This document shows, piece after piece, positions 1 through 8,883 of a stretch of DNA of 64,000 bases. This DNA is from Planctomycetota bacterium (GTDB taxonomy: Bacteria > Planctomycetota > UBA1135 > UBA2386). Position numbers and translations under genes: made by a program. The first letter of the stretch is position 1, and every line of letters starts with the position of its first letter. A model generated the notes under the pieces. That model was not told where the DNA came from. It was given only the letters and a program-made list of their open reading frames with translations, and did no database searches. Location of the stretch: NCBI GenBank assembly GCA_027621295.1, contig JAQCBR010000003.1:16079-80078 (forward strand), read 5' to 3'.

Positions 1-801
1 TCCGTCCGGACGCTGCTCGCGAGCTTCACTTCGGTCGACGCTGCCTGCGCGGCTGTCGGCGACATCGTCGCATCAGGCCTCACGCCGGCCGCGATGGAGA
101 TCCTCGACCAGGCGACGATCCGTGCGGTCGAGGCGTCGGTCTACCGGGCCGGCTACCCCCAGGACGCGGGCGCGGTCCTGCTCGTCGAGCTCGACGGGCT
201 CGACGAGGCCCTCGACGAGGAGGCCCCCGAGGTCGAGGCCATGTTCAGGCGCCACGGAGCGCTCCGCGTCGAGCAGGCCAAGGACGCGGCGGAGCGCAAG
301 CGGCTGTGGAAGGGTCGCAAGGGCGCGTTCGGCGCGATGGGCCGCCTCAAGCCCGACCTCTACGTGCTCGACGGCGTCGTGCCGCGGACCAGGCTCGTCG
401 AGACGCTGCGCGAGATCACCGCGATCGGCGAGCGCTACGGGATCACGATGAGCAACGTCTTCCACGCGGGGGACGGCAACCTCCACCCGAACATCAGCTT
501 CGACGGCAGGGACGCCGAGGAGCGCCATCGGGTCGAGGAAGCAGGCCGCGAGATCCTCGAGCTCTGCGTCCGCATGGGCGGAAGCATCACCGGCGAGCAC
601 GGGATCGGCACCGAGAAGCTGGACCACGTGCCGCTGATGTTCTCCGAGGACGATCTGGACGTGATGGCGCGGGCCCGCCGCGCGTTCGACCCGACCGGGC
701 TCGCGAACCCCGGCAAGGTGCTGCCCGCGCGCAGCTCGTGCGCGGAGACCTCGAAGTGGCCCCACATGGTCGCCCGCGTGCTGGCGGAGAGCGATTCGTG
801 A
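1..801 (+). CDS. glcD: FAD-linked oxidase C-terminal region, glycolate oxidase subunit GlcD-like (5' truncated by window)
   Basis: Frame is open from base 1; motifs VFHAGDGNLHP, GGSITGEHGIGTEK, FDPTGLANPGKVLP are typical of GlcD; followed by GlcE- and GlcF-like genes. Confidence 0.9.
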   Translation, partial: SVRTLLASFTSVDAACAAVGDIVASGLTPAAMEILDQATIRAVEASVYRAGYPQDAGAVLLVELDGLDEALDEEAPEVEAMFRRHGALRVEQAKDAAERKRLWKGRKGAFGAMGRLKPDLYVLDGVVPRTRLVETLREITAIGERYGITMSNVFHAGDGNLHPNISFDGRDAEERHRVEEAGREILELCVRMGGSITGEHGIGTEKLDHVPLMFSEDDLDVMARARRAFDPTGLANPGKVLPARSSCAETSKWPHMVARVLAESDS

Positions 802-1895
802 CGAACCCCACCGCCTTCGATTTCCCGGTCACCGAGGTCACCTCGGTCGCCAGCGCAGCCGAGCTCGTCGAACTGCTCCAGGGCCGCGACCCCGATGCCC
901 CTCCCGTCCGCATCTGCGGCACCGGCTCGCGCCAGCGGGAGGTCCCCGCGCCGGATCGTCCGGTCCAGGCCGTGTCGCTACGCGGGCTCGACCGGATCAC
1001 GCGCCTCGACCCCGAGGACCTGACCTGCTCCGTCGAACCCGGACTGCTGCGCGCCGATCTCGACAGCGCACTCGCCGAGAAGGGGCTGCGGCTCGTCTGC
1101 CCGCGGAGCCGCGGCACGGTGGGCGGCATGTTCGCACTCGGGCGCGAGGGGCTCCCCCTCGCGCCCGGGCCGCTCGCGACGCTCGGCGCCCGCGCGCTCC
1201 TCTTGGGCATGTCGGCGGTGCTCGGTGAGGGAGTCGCGTTCCGTGCGGGCGCTCGCGTCGTGAAGAGCGTGGCCGGCTTCGACCTGCACAAGCTCTTCGT
1301 CGGCAGCCGCGGCCGCATCTGCGCGGCGACGGAGCTGCACCTCAAGCTGCGTCCGATGCCACGGGCCGCCGAGACCTTCGAGAAGGTCGACCTGGAACGC
1401 GAAGAAGCGCTGTCGCTGTTCCGCGCGCTCCGCCTGGACGATGCGCCGCCGGTCGAAGTCGAACTCGCCTGCCAGGACCCCAGCGGCCCGTTCCGGGTTC
1501 GCGGCCGGTTCGAGGGCGCTGCAGCGGTCGTCCGTTCGCGGATGCAGCTGTACCGACTCGACGCGACCTCGCCCCGCGAGCCGGCGAACCCGGCCGAGGA
1601 TCCACGTGAGCGGCTGTTCGGCCTCGTCCCACCGAGCAGCCTCGGCGCGCTGCTGGCGACGCTCCCAGCACGCACAGCCGTGTGGTGTGACGGCACGGGT
1701 GGATTCGCGCTCCGCCCCGCTGACGAGGCGGATGCGAACGCCATCCTCGCAACCCTGCCCGGAGTCGGGGTCAGCGCCGAACTCGACCTCACGATTCCCG
1801 CGCGGCGCGGCCTCGGCACTCCGCGTGATCCCGGGGCCATCCTGGTCGAGCAGCGTCTCTTCGCCGAACTCGATCCGGGGAAGGTGTTCGCATGA
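798..1895 (+). CDS. glcE: FAD-binding glycolate oxidase subunit GlcE-like
   Basis: GTG start at 798 overlaps glcD stop by 4 nt; GTVGGMFA, RAGARVVKSVAGFDLHKLFVGSRG typical of GlcE. Confidence 0.85.
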   Translation: MTNPTAFDFPVTEVTSVASAAELVELLQGRDPDAPPVRICGTGSRQREVPAPDRPVQAVSLRGLDRITRLDPEDLTCSVEPGLLRADLDSALAEKGLRLVCPRSRGTVGGMFALGREGLPLAPGPLATLGARALLLGMSAVLGEGVAFRAGARVVKSVAGFDLHKLFVGSRGRICAATELHLKLRPMPRAAETFEKVDLEREEALSLFRALRLDDAPPVEVELACQDPSGPFRVRGRFEGAAAVVRSRMQLYRLDATSPREPANPAEDPRERLFGLVPPSSLGALLATLPARTAVWCDGTGGFALRPADEADANAILATLPGVGVSAELDLTIPARRGLGTPRDPGAILVEQRLFAELDPGKVFA

Positions 1896-3127
1896 AGGAG
1901 ACCCTCGACTTCTACACGCGCTCGCTCGACTGCGTGCACTGCGGCCTGTGCCTCGAAGCCTGCCCGACCTACGGCGTGCTCGGGCTCGAGACGGACTCAC
2001 CGCGCGGACGCATCTACCTGATGCGCGCACTCGCCGAAGGTCGCGTCGAGGACCCGGAGGCGATCCGCCCGCACCTCGACCAGTGCCTCGACTGCCGCGC
2101 CTGCGAGACCGCATGCCCTTCGGGCGTGCGCTACGGGCGCATCCTCGAGACAGTGAAGAGTGACCTCGAGGAGAAGCGACCCAAGCGCGGAGCGAAGGCC
2201 GCGCTGACCCGGTTCCTCCTCGCGAAGGTTGTCGCACACCAGGGGCGGCTGCGCGCGTTCTTCCGCTTCGCGCGTTTCGCCGAGCGGATCGGACTGCGCA
2301 GCCTGGCGCGTGCCGTCGGCCTGCTGCCGAAGTCGATGGACGCACTCGTCCCGCACGTGCCGTCCGCGGCGGACCGCCGTCCGATCCGCGGTACCTTCCG
2401 GCCCGACGGCCCGTCCCGCGGGCGCGTCGCGCTGTTCACCGGCTGCGTGATGGAGCAGGTGTTCGGGAAGATCAACGCACAGACGCGCGACCTCCTGGTC
2501 CAGAACGGCTTCGAGGTCGTCGCACCCGATGCGCAGGGCTGTTGCGGCGCGCTCCTGATCCACAACGGTCAAGAACGCGAGGCTCGCAACCTCGCCCAGC
2601 GCAACGTCGCCGCGTTCGCAGGCTTCGACCACGTGATCACCAACAGCGCCGGCTGCGGCGCTGCGCTGCGCGAGTACGGCGACCTGCTCGGCACCGCTGA
2701 GGCCGAAGACCTCGGGCAGCGCTGCGTGGACGTCACGGCGTTCCTCGCCGAGAAGGGACTGACCGCGACGCCCGCGCGCCGCGAGGTGACCGTCGCCTAC
2801 GACGCACCGTGCCACCTCTGCCACGCCCAGGGTGTCCGCACGGCCCCGACCGACCTGCTCGCGCAGGTGCCCGGGCTTCGGCTCGCGCCGAACCCCCGCG
2901 CCGAGGACTGCTGCGGCTCGGCAGGCATCTACAACCTGCTGCAGCCGGGCATCGCGGGAGAGATCGGACGTCGTAAGGCAGAAGACCTCGCGGCGACCGG
3001 CGCCGAACTCGTCGCAACCGGGAATCCGGGATGCATGATGCAGATCGGCGCCCATCTGCGGGCGTGCGGCTCCACGCAGCGCGTCGTGCATCCGGTCGAG
3101 CTGCTGTTGCCGAACGATTCGAAGTGA
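1892..3127 (+). CDS. glcF: Glycolate oxidase iron-sulfur subunit GlcF-like
   Basis: ATGA overlap at 1892; two 4Fe-4S motifs (CVHCGLCLEACP, CLDCRACETACP) and CCG domains (GCCGALLIHNG, DCCGSAGIYN). Confidence 0.92.
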   Translation: MKETLDFYTRSLDCVHCGLCLEACPTYGVLGLETDSPRGRIYLMRALAEGRVEDPEAIRPHLDQCLDCRACETACPSGVRYGRILETVKSDLEEKRPKRGAKAALTRFLLAKVVAHQGRLRAFFRFARFAERIGLRSLARAVGLLPKSMDALVPHVPSAADRRPIRGTFRPDGPSRGRVALFTGCVMEQVFGKINAQTRDLLVQNGFEVVAPDAQGCCGALLIHNGQEREARNLAQRNVAAFAGFDHVITNSAGCGAALREYGDLLGTAEAEDLGQRCVDVTAFLAEKGLTATPARREVTVAYDAPCHLCHAQGVRTAPTDLLAQVPGLRLAPNPRAEDCCGSAGIYNLLQPGIAGEIGRRKAEDLAATGAELVATGNPGCMMQIGAHLRACGSTQRVVHPVELLLPNDSK

Positions 3128-3981
3128 TCCGCGCGCCGTCTCGCAGCACCTGGAGCCTCGCGCTCGTCGGTCTCGCCATCGCGGGCATCGGCGTGTCGCT
3201 GGACTTCGCCGGGGCCAGTCCCGTCGGGACGAGCTCGGCTGCGATGCTCACCGGAGTGCCTTCCGCCCCGGCGAACCCGGGTCGCCCCGGAACCACCTCC
3301 GAGGAGATCGACCGAGCCCGCCGCGAGGGCATCGCGAGTCTCGATCTCCTCATCGCCGGTCTCGTAACGAGGGCGAGCGACGCGAGCCCCGAGGACCTGC
3401 ACGCGCTCGCCGAGGCGCACCTCGAACGCTCACTGCTCCGCGACATCCGGAAGGGAATGGCCGTCGGCCGCCCGACGCATGCCGAGCTCCCCGAAGAACT
3501 GGCTGACGACGTCGACGCGGGAGTTCGCGCGGCCGAGCAGGCGATCGCCGCCGGCGACGACTCGGCGGAGATCCACCGCATCCTCTCGGCGCTGCTGTCG
3601 CGCCGCGTCACCGGAATCGCTGCTGCGCTGAAGCTGCGCGGCCGGATCGAGGCCGAGCTCCAGCTGGCCGAGGAACGGGACCCGGCGCATCCGAAGGTCC
3701 TGATCGCGCGCGGGTGCGGGCAGCTCTTCGCGCCGAACCGGCTGTTCGGCCACGACCCGGCTGCCGCAGAGGCGAAGTTCCTCCGCGCGGCCGAAGGCCT
3801 GCCGACGGACGAACGCCCTTGGATGTTCGCATCGATGTGCGCGTGGCTCCTCGGCGACGCCGAGCGCGCCCTCTCCCACATCGACGCCGCGGTCGCCCGG
3901 AACCCCGCGCACCCCTACATCGTCGAGGTCGCGCGACGGCTGAGAGAAGGCACGGACGATCCGTTCGGCCCCGACGCCTGA
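3124..3981 (+). CDS. Membrane-anchored/secreted protein with TPR-like C-terminal helices, unknown function
   Basis: GTG start at 3124 in a 4-nt overlap with glcF stop; N-terminal hydrophobic segment (WSLALVGLAIAGIGVSL), helical TPR-like C-terminus. Confidence 0.6.
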   Translation: MIRAPSRSTWSLALVGLAIAGIGVSLDFAGASPVGTSSAAMLTGVPSAPANPGRPGTTSEEIDRARREGIASLDLLIAGLVTRASDASPEDLHALAEAHLERSLLRDIRKGMAVGRPTHAELPEELADDVDAGVRAAEQAIAAGDDSAEIHRILSALLSRRVTGIAAALKLRGRIEAELQLAEERDPAHPKVLIARGCGQLFAPNRLFGHDPAAAEAKFLRAAEGLPTDERPWMFASMCAWLLGDAERALSHIDAAVARNPAHPYIVEVARRLREGTDDPFGPDA

Positions 3982-4038
3982 AACAACGCCCGGCACCGGG
4001 TGGTTCCGGCTCCGCTGCGGACGCCCGCAGACCACGCA

Positions 4039-4446
4039 ATGAGCCAGGAACTCCACGTCACGCTCGGCGCCGGCCGCCGCGTCACCGCCCACGTCGGGGG
4101 CTTCGAGATCCACACCGACCAGAGCGCCGCACACGGCGGGCAGGGCACGGCGCCCGAGCCGTTCGACCTCTTCCTCGCTTCGATCGGCGCCTGTGCGGGT
4201 GCCTACATCAGCGGCTTCTGCGCGCCGCGAGACATCCCGGTCGACGGCATCCGTCTCGTGCAGTCCTGGGAGCGAAACGAGGACCAGAAGGTCACGCGCG
4301 TCTCGCTCCGGATCGAGCTGCCCGAGTCCTTCCCCGACAAGTATCGCGGCGCGATCCTGCGCGTCGTCGACAAGTGTTCGGTCAAGAAGGCGCTGGCCGA
4401 GCCTCCGCAGATCGACACCGAGATCGTGACCTCGGCCACACGCTGA
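4039..4446 (+). CDS. OsmC family protein
   Basis: HGGQGTAPEPFDLFLASIGACAGAYISGFC with OsmC-type Cys positions; ATG at 4039. Confidence 0.85.
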   Translation: MSQELHVTLGAGRRVTAHVGGFEIHTDQSAAHGGQGTAPEPFDLFLASIGACAGAYISGFCAPRDIPVDGIRLVQSWERNEDQKVTRVSLRIELPESFPDKYRGAILRVVDKCSVKKALAEPPQIDTEIVTSATR

Positions 4447-4470
4447 GGCGACGGCGTCCGACTGTCAGCG
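4441..4470. terminator. Weak inverted repeat containing both convergent stop codons
   Basis: CGCTGA (4441-4446) ... TCAGCG (4465-4470), 6-bp arms, no strong U-tract. Confidence 0.35.
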
Positions 4471-5532
4471 GAACGCGACGATGTGTCGCATCCCGTTGCT
4501 GACCGCGAGCACACCGTTGCTCGCACCCGGGTCCAGCACGATCCACTGGGAGTAGAACGACGCGCCGACGTAGGAACTCTGCCCCGGCAGCGGGAACGGC
4601 AGACGCGCGATCCCCGTACCCGGCCCTCCACCGACCGTCGGAACCGTGGCGGTCGCGACGAGATCGACGAGGAGCGAGCAGCCCACGCCGCCGAACGGTG
4701 CGAGGTCGAACGGCAGCGGCGTCCCGTTCCACCGCGTGTCGCTCGCGCCGATCAGGAACACACCGGTGCGCTGGACGGCGGCACCCGTCAGCAGCATCTG
4801 GTAGCCGCTGTTGCCAGGGATCGGCAGGCCGCCGTCGACGGTGTGGGCCGGAACGCGACCGCCTTCGCCGATGCAGCCGCTGCCGAACGGCCATGCGAGC
4901 GCCTCGTCGAACAGGAAGCGGATCGCCAGCCCGGTGTTGGCCGACGTCGTGGCCGCAGTGCGCGCGATCGGGTTGTTGATCGTGAACAGCCGCGTCGTCC
5001 GCCCGAGCGTGAACGGCGCGTATTCGAGGTCGTACAGGTAAGGCTGGTTGCCGTTGCCGTTGTCGAACACCTTGATGTCGACGACGACGCCCGACGACCC
5101 GTCCCAGACGAACTCGTCGCGGAACTGCAGCCGGATCGGGAACGGATTGCTCGCCGGCGCCTGGAGCGTGATCAGCTGACGCGGCAGCACCGTCGTGCGG
5201 CCGCTGACGAAGTTGTTGTCGAACGTGCCGGAGTAGGTCGACGGCCGGGCGTTCGCCATCGTCACCTCGACGTCCACGACTCGGCCGCCGACGCCGGTCC
5301 GACCTGGACCCGCGAAGAACCACATCCCGGTCACCCGGATCGGCTTCGCGGATTGGAGCTGCCACTCGAGCGCGGAGAACCACTGCTGGTAGCGCATCGA
5401 CGGCCCGGCGAACGGGTAGCTGTTGTTCTGCGGATTGTTCCGCAGCGACGGCAGGTCGATCGTTCCCTGCGCGCTCAGCCCGCCCGCGAGCGCGAGCAGG
5501 AACAGCAGCGCTCCGCGCACCGACGCGCTCAT
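4465..5532 (-). CDS. Secreted protein with recurrent C-terminal GxGC domain
   Basis: Signal peptide MSASVRGALLFLLALAGGLSAQ; C-terminal FGSGCIGEGG...LPFDLAPFGGVGCSLLVDL...LPGQSSYVGASFYSQWIVLDP...AVSNG. Confidence 0.8.
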   Translation of the reverse strand: MSASVRGALLFLLALAGGLSAQGTIDLPSLRNNPQNNSYPFAGPSMRYQQWFSALEWQLQSAKPIRVTGMWFFAGPGRTGVGGRVVDVEVTMANARPSTYSGTFDNNFVSGRTTVLPRQLITLQAPASNPFPIRLQFRDEFVWDGSSGVVVDIKVFDNGNGNQPYLYDLEYAPFTLGRTTRLFTINNPIARTAATTSANTGLAIRFLFDEALAWPFGSGCIGEGGRVPAHTVDGGLPIPGNSGYQMLLTGAAVQRTGVFLIGASDTRWNGTPLPFDLAPFGGVGCSLLVDLVATATVPTVGGGPGTGIARLPFPLPGQSSYVGASFYSQWIVLDPGASNGVLAVSNGMRHIVAFR

Positions 5533-7058
5533 CGGTAGAAGAACTCGCTCGAGTTGTCGACGCCCGCGGGGGTGTCTCCACCCAGGATGTGCAGCTGGCC
5601 GGCGGTCGTCTCGTAGTAACCCGCCGCGGCGCGCGGACGTGTCAGCGCCGGCCCGGTCGTGAACCTGCCGGTCGCGACGTCGTAGACCTCGACGGTCTGC
5701 AGCGGGGTGATCGCGAACAGCGTCCCGTCACCCCCGCCGATCTGCATGAACCGCCCGTTGCCGAGCGGATAGGCGATGTGCAGCGTGCGCGCCTGGGCCA
5801 TCGAGCCGGTGGCCGTGAACGAGTTGGACGCCTCGTCGTAGATCTCTGCGGCGCTCGTCGGCGTGCCCCACTGCGTCAGCGAGATGGTCCCGACTCCGCC
5901 AGCGAGGAGCCAGCGGCCCGGGCTGACCTCGATGGCCGTGCCCTGGGCGCGCGCCTGGCGAAGGCTCGGGCCCGAGGCCATCTGGTTCGTAGCCGGGTTG
6001 TAGATGTCCGTCGTCGACTCGACCGTGGGCAGTCGAATGATGAACGTGTACCAGCTGACGCCGCCGGCCAGGACCAGCCGGCCGTCCGCGCGGGAGAAGG
6101 ACGAGTGGCCCGCCCTCGGCTTGGACATCTGCGGGCCCGACGACCACGAGTTCGTCGCCGGATCGTAGATCTCCACCGAGCGCGTGATCGAGAACACGGG
6201 GTCGATCGGCGTGTTCGGCGAGTTCAGGTCGGTGATGCCGCCCGACACCAGCACTCGACCGTCCGGCAGACGCGTCGCCGCGTGTCCCATCCGCCCGGTC
6301 ACCATGCTCGCCACCGGGGTGAAGGTCATCGCCACCGGATCCCAGATCTCGGCGGTCGCCTGTGGGTCGTTGGTCCGGTTGACGCCGCCCGCTAGCAGCC
6401 AGCGGCCGTCGAGGAGTTCGGTGGCCGTGTGCAGCGACCGCTCGATCGTCAGATCGGGACCCGGCTGGAACGCGTCGGTCAGCGGGTCGTACCACTCGGT
6501 GTCCTTCCGCGCCGCCTGCGCGAAGATCGCGCCGGCCCCGCCCCCCGCGAGCAGGAAGCGTCCGTCCGCAGACGGCAGGATCGGGAAGAACGAACGCGCG
6601 TTCAGGAAGCCGACGAGCCGGTCGTAGAAGATCCCGCCGGGACCGAACCACACTGCGCGCGGCGCCGACACCTCGTCGACGAGGCGGGTCTGCGCCGGCA
6701 GCGACAGCCCCTGGAAGACCAGCCGCTGGTCGATCAACGACGGGTTGTTCGGGATCGGCAGGCTCGGCGGCGTGAACGTGCCGTTCGCGAAGAACGGTCC
6801 GATCTGCGCGATGTCGAGAAGCTCGAGGCCGACGCGGAGCGTGCGCGGGTCGGTCGGGTCGAGGAGCGCGAGCGGCGTCGGCCCCGTCGTCACCGAGATC
6901 ATGATCGCTGCCCACTGCTGGAACGGCAGGCCGCCGCTCAGGGACATGTCGATCTGGCCCGGGAGCGTGCCCCCGCGCACCTCGAGGTCGAGGCCCTGGG
7001 CGGGAGAAGCGGTGGACAGAGCGAGGCAGAGGAGAGCGGCGGGCGCGATCCGGATCAT
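5529..7058 (-). CDS. Secreted kelch-repeat/galactose-oxidase-like beta-propeller protein
   Basis: Start MIRIAPAALLCLALSTASPAQ; repeated GRWLLAGGV / DGRVLVSGGI / VEIYDPATNSW kelch motifs; 4-nt overlap with downstream gene. Confidence 0.85.
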   Translation of the reverse strand: MIRIAPAALLCLALSTASPAQGLDLEVRGGTLPGQIDMSLSGGLPFQQWAAIMISVTTGPTPLALLDPTDPRTLRVGLELLDIAQIGPFFANGTFTPPSLPIPNNPSLIDQRLVFQGLSLPAQTRLVDEVSAPRAVWFGPGGIFYDRLVGFLNARSFFPILPSADGRFLLAGGGAGAIFAQAARKDTEWYDPLTDAFQPGPDLTIERSLHTATELLDGRWLLAGGVNRTNDPQATAEIWDPVAMTFTPVASMVTGRMGHAATRLPDGRVLVSGGITDLNSPNTPIDPVFSITRSVEIYDPATNSWSSGPQMSKPRAGHSSFSRADGRLVLAGGVSWYTFIIRLPTVESTTDIYNPATNQMASGPSLRQARAQGTAIEVSPGRWLLAGGVGTISLTQWGTPTSAAEIYDEASNSFTATGSMAQARTLHIAYPLGNGRFMQIGGGDGTLFAITPLQTVEVYDVATGRFTTGPALTRPRAAAGYYETTAGQLHILGGDTPAGVDNSSEFFYR

Positions 7059-7153
7059 GGCGCGATTCGTCGACAGGGACGGCGATGCGCGCCGAACGGA
7101 CGAATCCAGATCGGCGCACGGAGAGCCGTGACATGCTAGCGAATCGGCCCGCA

Positions 7154-7179
7154 CCTGGGTGACCGGAGGGTCACCCGGG
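7154..7179. other. Stem-loop (about 11 bp stem, GGAG loop)
   Basis: CCTGGGTGACC-GGAG-GGTCACCCGGG, core 8 bp perfect (7157-7164/7169-7176). Confidence 0.6.
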
Positions 7180-7180
7180 C

Positions 7181-7195
7181 GCTGCGGGCCGCAGC
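7181..7195. other. Short palindromic stem-loop
   Basis: GCTGCG-GGC-CGCAGC directly after the preceding hairpin. Confidence 0.45.
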
Positions 7196-7215
7196 CCCGT
7201 CCCGGACAGGGTCGG

Positions 7216-7260
7216 CCCAGAAGGGGGCGGCCCAGAAGGGGGCGGCCCAGAAGGGGTCGG
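7216..7260. repeat. Three tandem copies of a 15-bp unit
   Basis: cccagaagggggcgg / cccagaagggggcgg / cccagaaggggtcgg. Confidence 0.9.
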
Positions 7261-7315
7261 GATCAGGTCGACGGGGCGCCAGCCGGCAGATCACCGCGCG
7301 GCGCCGCGCACCCGA

Positions 7316-7642
7316 TCAGACCGGGCCGGCAGCGGTCCGGCCGAGGCGGCACGCCCGGCGGAGCCACATCATCGCGCGCTCGACCTCGCGCGGTCCCGTC
7401 ACCGGGATCTCGACGAACTCCCGCGAGTGCGGGTCGCCGTCGTCCGGCTGGCGCTTCGCGCCCTGGATCTTGAGGGCCTCGATCACCTGCGGCGGGGCGA
7501 GGCGGACAACGACACCCTTCTTGCCGAGGTAGGCGAACACCTGCCCCCGGACGAAGAAGCTGTCCTTGCCGTTTTCGGTCTTCCGGGTGACGTCTTTCCA
7601 GGCGCAGAGGCGCTCGACGATGGTTGCGAGTGGGCCGGACAT
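7316..7642 (-). CDS. Small protein, MmcQ/YjbR- or TfoX-N-like
   Basis: MSGPLATIVERLCAWKDVTRKTENGKDSFFVRGQVFAYLGKKGVVVRLAPP; family guess from motif only. Confidence 0.55.
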   Translation of the reverse strand: MSGPLATIVERLCAWKDVTRKTENGKDSFFVRGQVFAYLGKKGVVVRLAPPQVIEALKIQGAKRQPDDGDPHSREFVEIPVTGPREVERAMMWLRRACRLGRTAAGPV

Positions 7643-7752
7643 TGGGGCGCAGACTATAGCACGACCGCCCGCCTGCCCGAAAGCCCCGGCCCTCGGGCCC
7701 GCTGCGGTCGGGCGCAAACGGACGGGTTGGATGGCCCCGCCGCGCCCGTGCT

Positions 7753-8688
7753 TCAGCCCCGGAACAGCCAGTTCCGGGCGACCAGGAAGACCATCGACGG
7801 ATACTCGTCGAGGCGACGACGCAGGTAGGCGATCGCCATCGGCCAGCCCAGCGCGAACGGCACGTACAGCCGGCAGCGCACGCCGCGCCCGCGCAGCTCA
7901 CCGAGCAGCCGATCGCGCGGAACCCCATACAGCATCTGGACTTCGAAGCGGTCTGGTCCGACCCCGGTGGCCGGCACGACCTCGTCCACGAAGCGACGGA
8001 CGAACGGCTCGTCGTGGGTCGCGAACTCCACGTAGTGCCCCCGCTCGAGCAGGGTCCGGGCGAAGCGGAGCATCCGCTCCTTCATCTCCCGCTTGTCGGT
8101 GATCGCGACCGATTCCGGTTCGGCGTAGATCCCGATGACGAGGCGGACCCGGATTCCGGGCGGCAGTCGGTCCAGGTCGGCCTCGGTGCGGTCCAGCCGG
8201 GTCTGCAGCACGCAGCCGACGTCGGTCAGCCCCTCCCGGTGGAGCTGGCCCAGCAGGTCGAACGTGAAGTCCGTCCAGTGCCGGCTCTCCATGTCGAGCG
8301 TGCACCGGAGGCCCTTCCGGCGGGCGTGGGCGGCGATCGTCCGGATCGCGTCGGCAGCGCCGCGGGCATCGCCTCCACGCTCGAGGGGGCGGGTGGTGTA
8401 GCTCGACAGCTTCATCGACACCGTAGGCCGATCGAGGGCGTCCGCCGCCGCGAACCCGGGCTCGCCCACGGTCCGGTCGATGAGCTCGAGGTAGGTGTCC
8501 GTGTTTCGTTGGACCGTATCCTCGTCCTCGATGTCCTCCGCGAGGAGGTCGAGGCTGCTGCCGAGGCCGCGCTCGGACCAGAGCTGCGAAGCGGTCCGGA
8601 TCGCCTGCTCCACGGAGTCCCCCGCGACGTAGGGACGCGCGAAGACGCGGACCAGGAACGGGGGAATCAGGCGGATGAGGGGGTTCAC
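7753..8688 (-). CDS. Proline dehydrogenase family protein
   Basis: TVSMKLSSY, RCTLDMESRHWTDFTFDLL, VCVLQTRLDR-like, EFATHDE, EVQMLYGVPRD, RLYVPFALGWPMAIAYLRRRL; GTG start at 8688. Confidence 0.88.
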   Translation of the reverse strand: MNPLIRLIPPFLVRVFARPYVAGDSVEQAIRTASQLWSERGLGSSLDLLAEDIEDEDTVQRNTDTYLELIDRTVGEPGFAAADALDRPTVSMKLSSYTTRPLERGGDARGAADAIRTIAAHARRKGLRCTLDMESRHWTDFTFDLLGQLHREGLTDVGCVLQTRLDRTEADLDRLPPGIRVRLVIGIYAEPESVAITDKREMKERMLRFARTLLERGHYVEFATHDEPFVRRFVDEVVPATGVGPDRFEVQMLYGVPRDRLLGELRGRGVRCRLYVPFALGWPMAIAYLRRRLDEYPSMVFLVARNWLFRG

Positions 8689-8883
8689 GGTCGGGGCGGG
8701 ATCATGCCGGGCGGTCGGCTCGTGCGCCAACACGGACGCGGCGGGACCGTCGAGGCCACGGCGCGTCCTTTCGCTGGTGCAGCTTCGGTGGAGCCGCGGG
8801 CGCTGGAGTCCGCCGGGACCGGGTCCGACTCAAGTCCTGCACGCCGAATCGCCGATGGCACCGGGGTCTCCGCGGATACCCCG

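Noticed and set aside
587-1939. 450-aa minus-strand ORF opposite glcE
   Set aside because: Ser/Arg-rich shadow ORF opposite a clear GlcE homologue.
7159-7473. Small + ORF encoding RPRRGRPRRGRPRRG
   Set aside because: Created by translating the 15-bp tandem repeat; overlaps the end of a supported minus-strand gene and has no convincing start context.
8014-8883. 5' extension of the glycosyltransferase-like ORF
   Set aside because: Antisense to proline dehydrogenase; the Rossmann-like start MRVVFVLD at 8884 is the better start.
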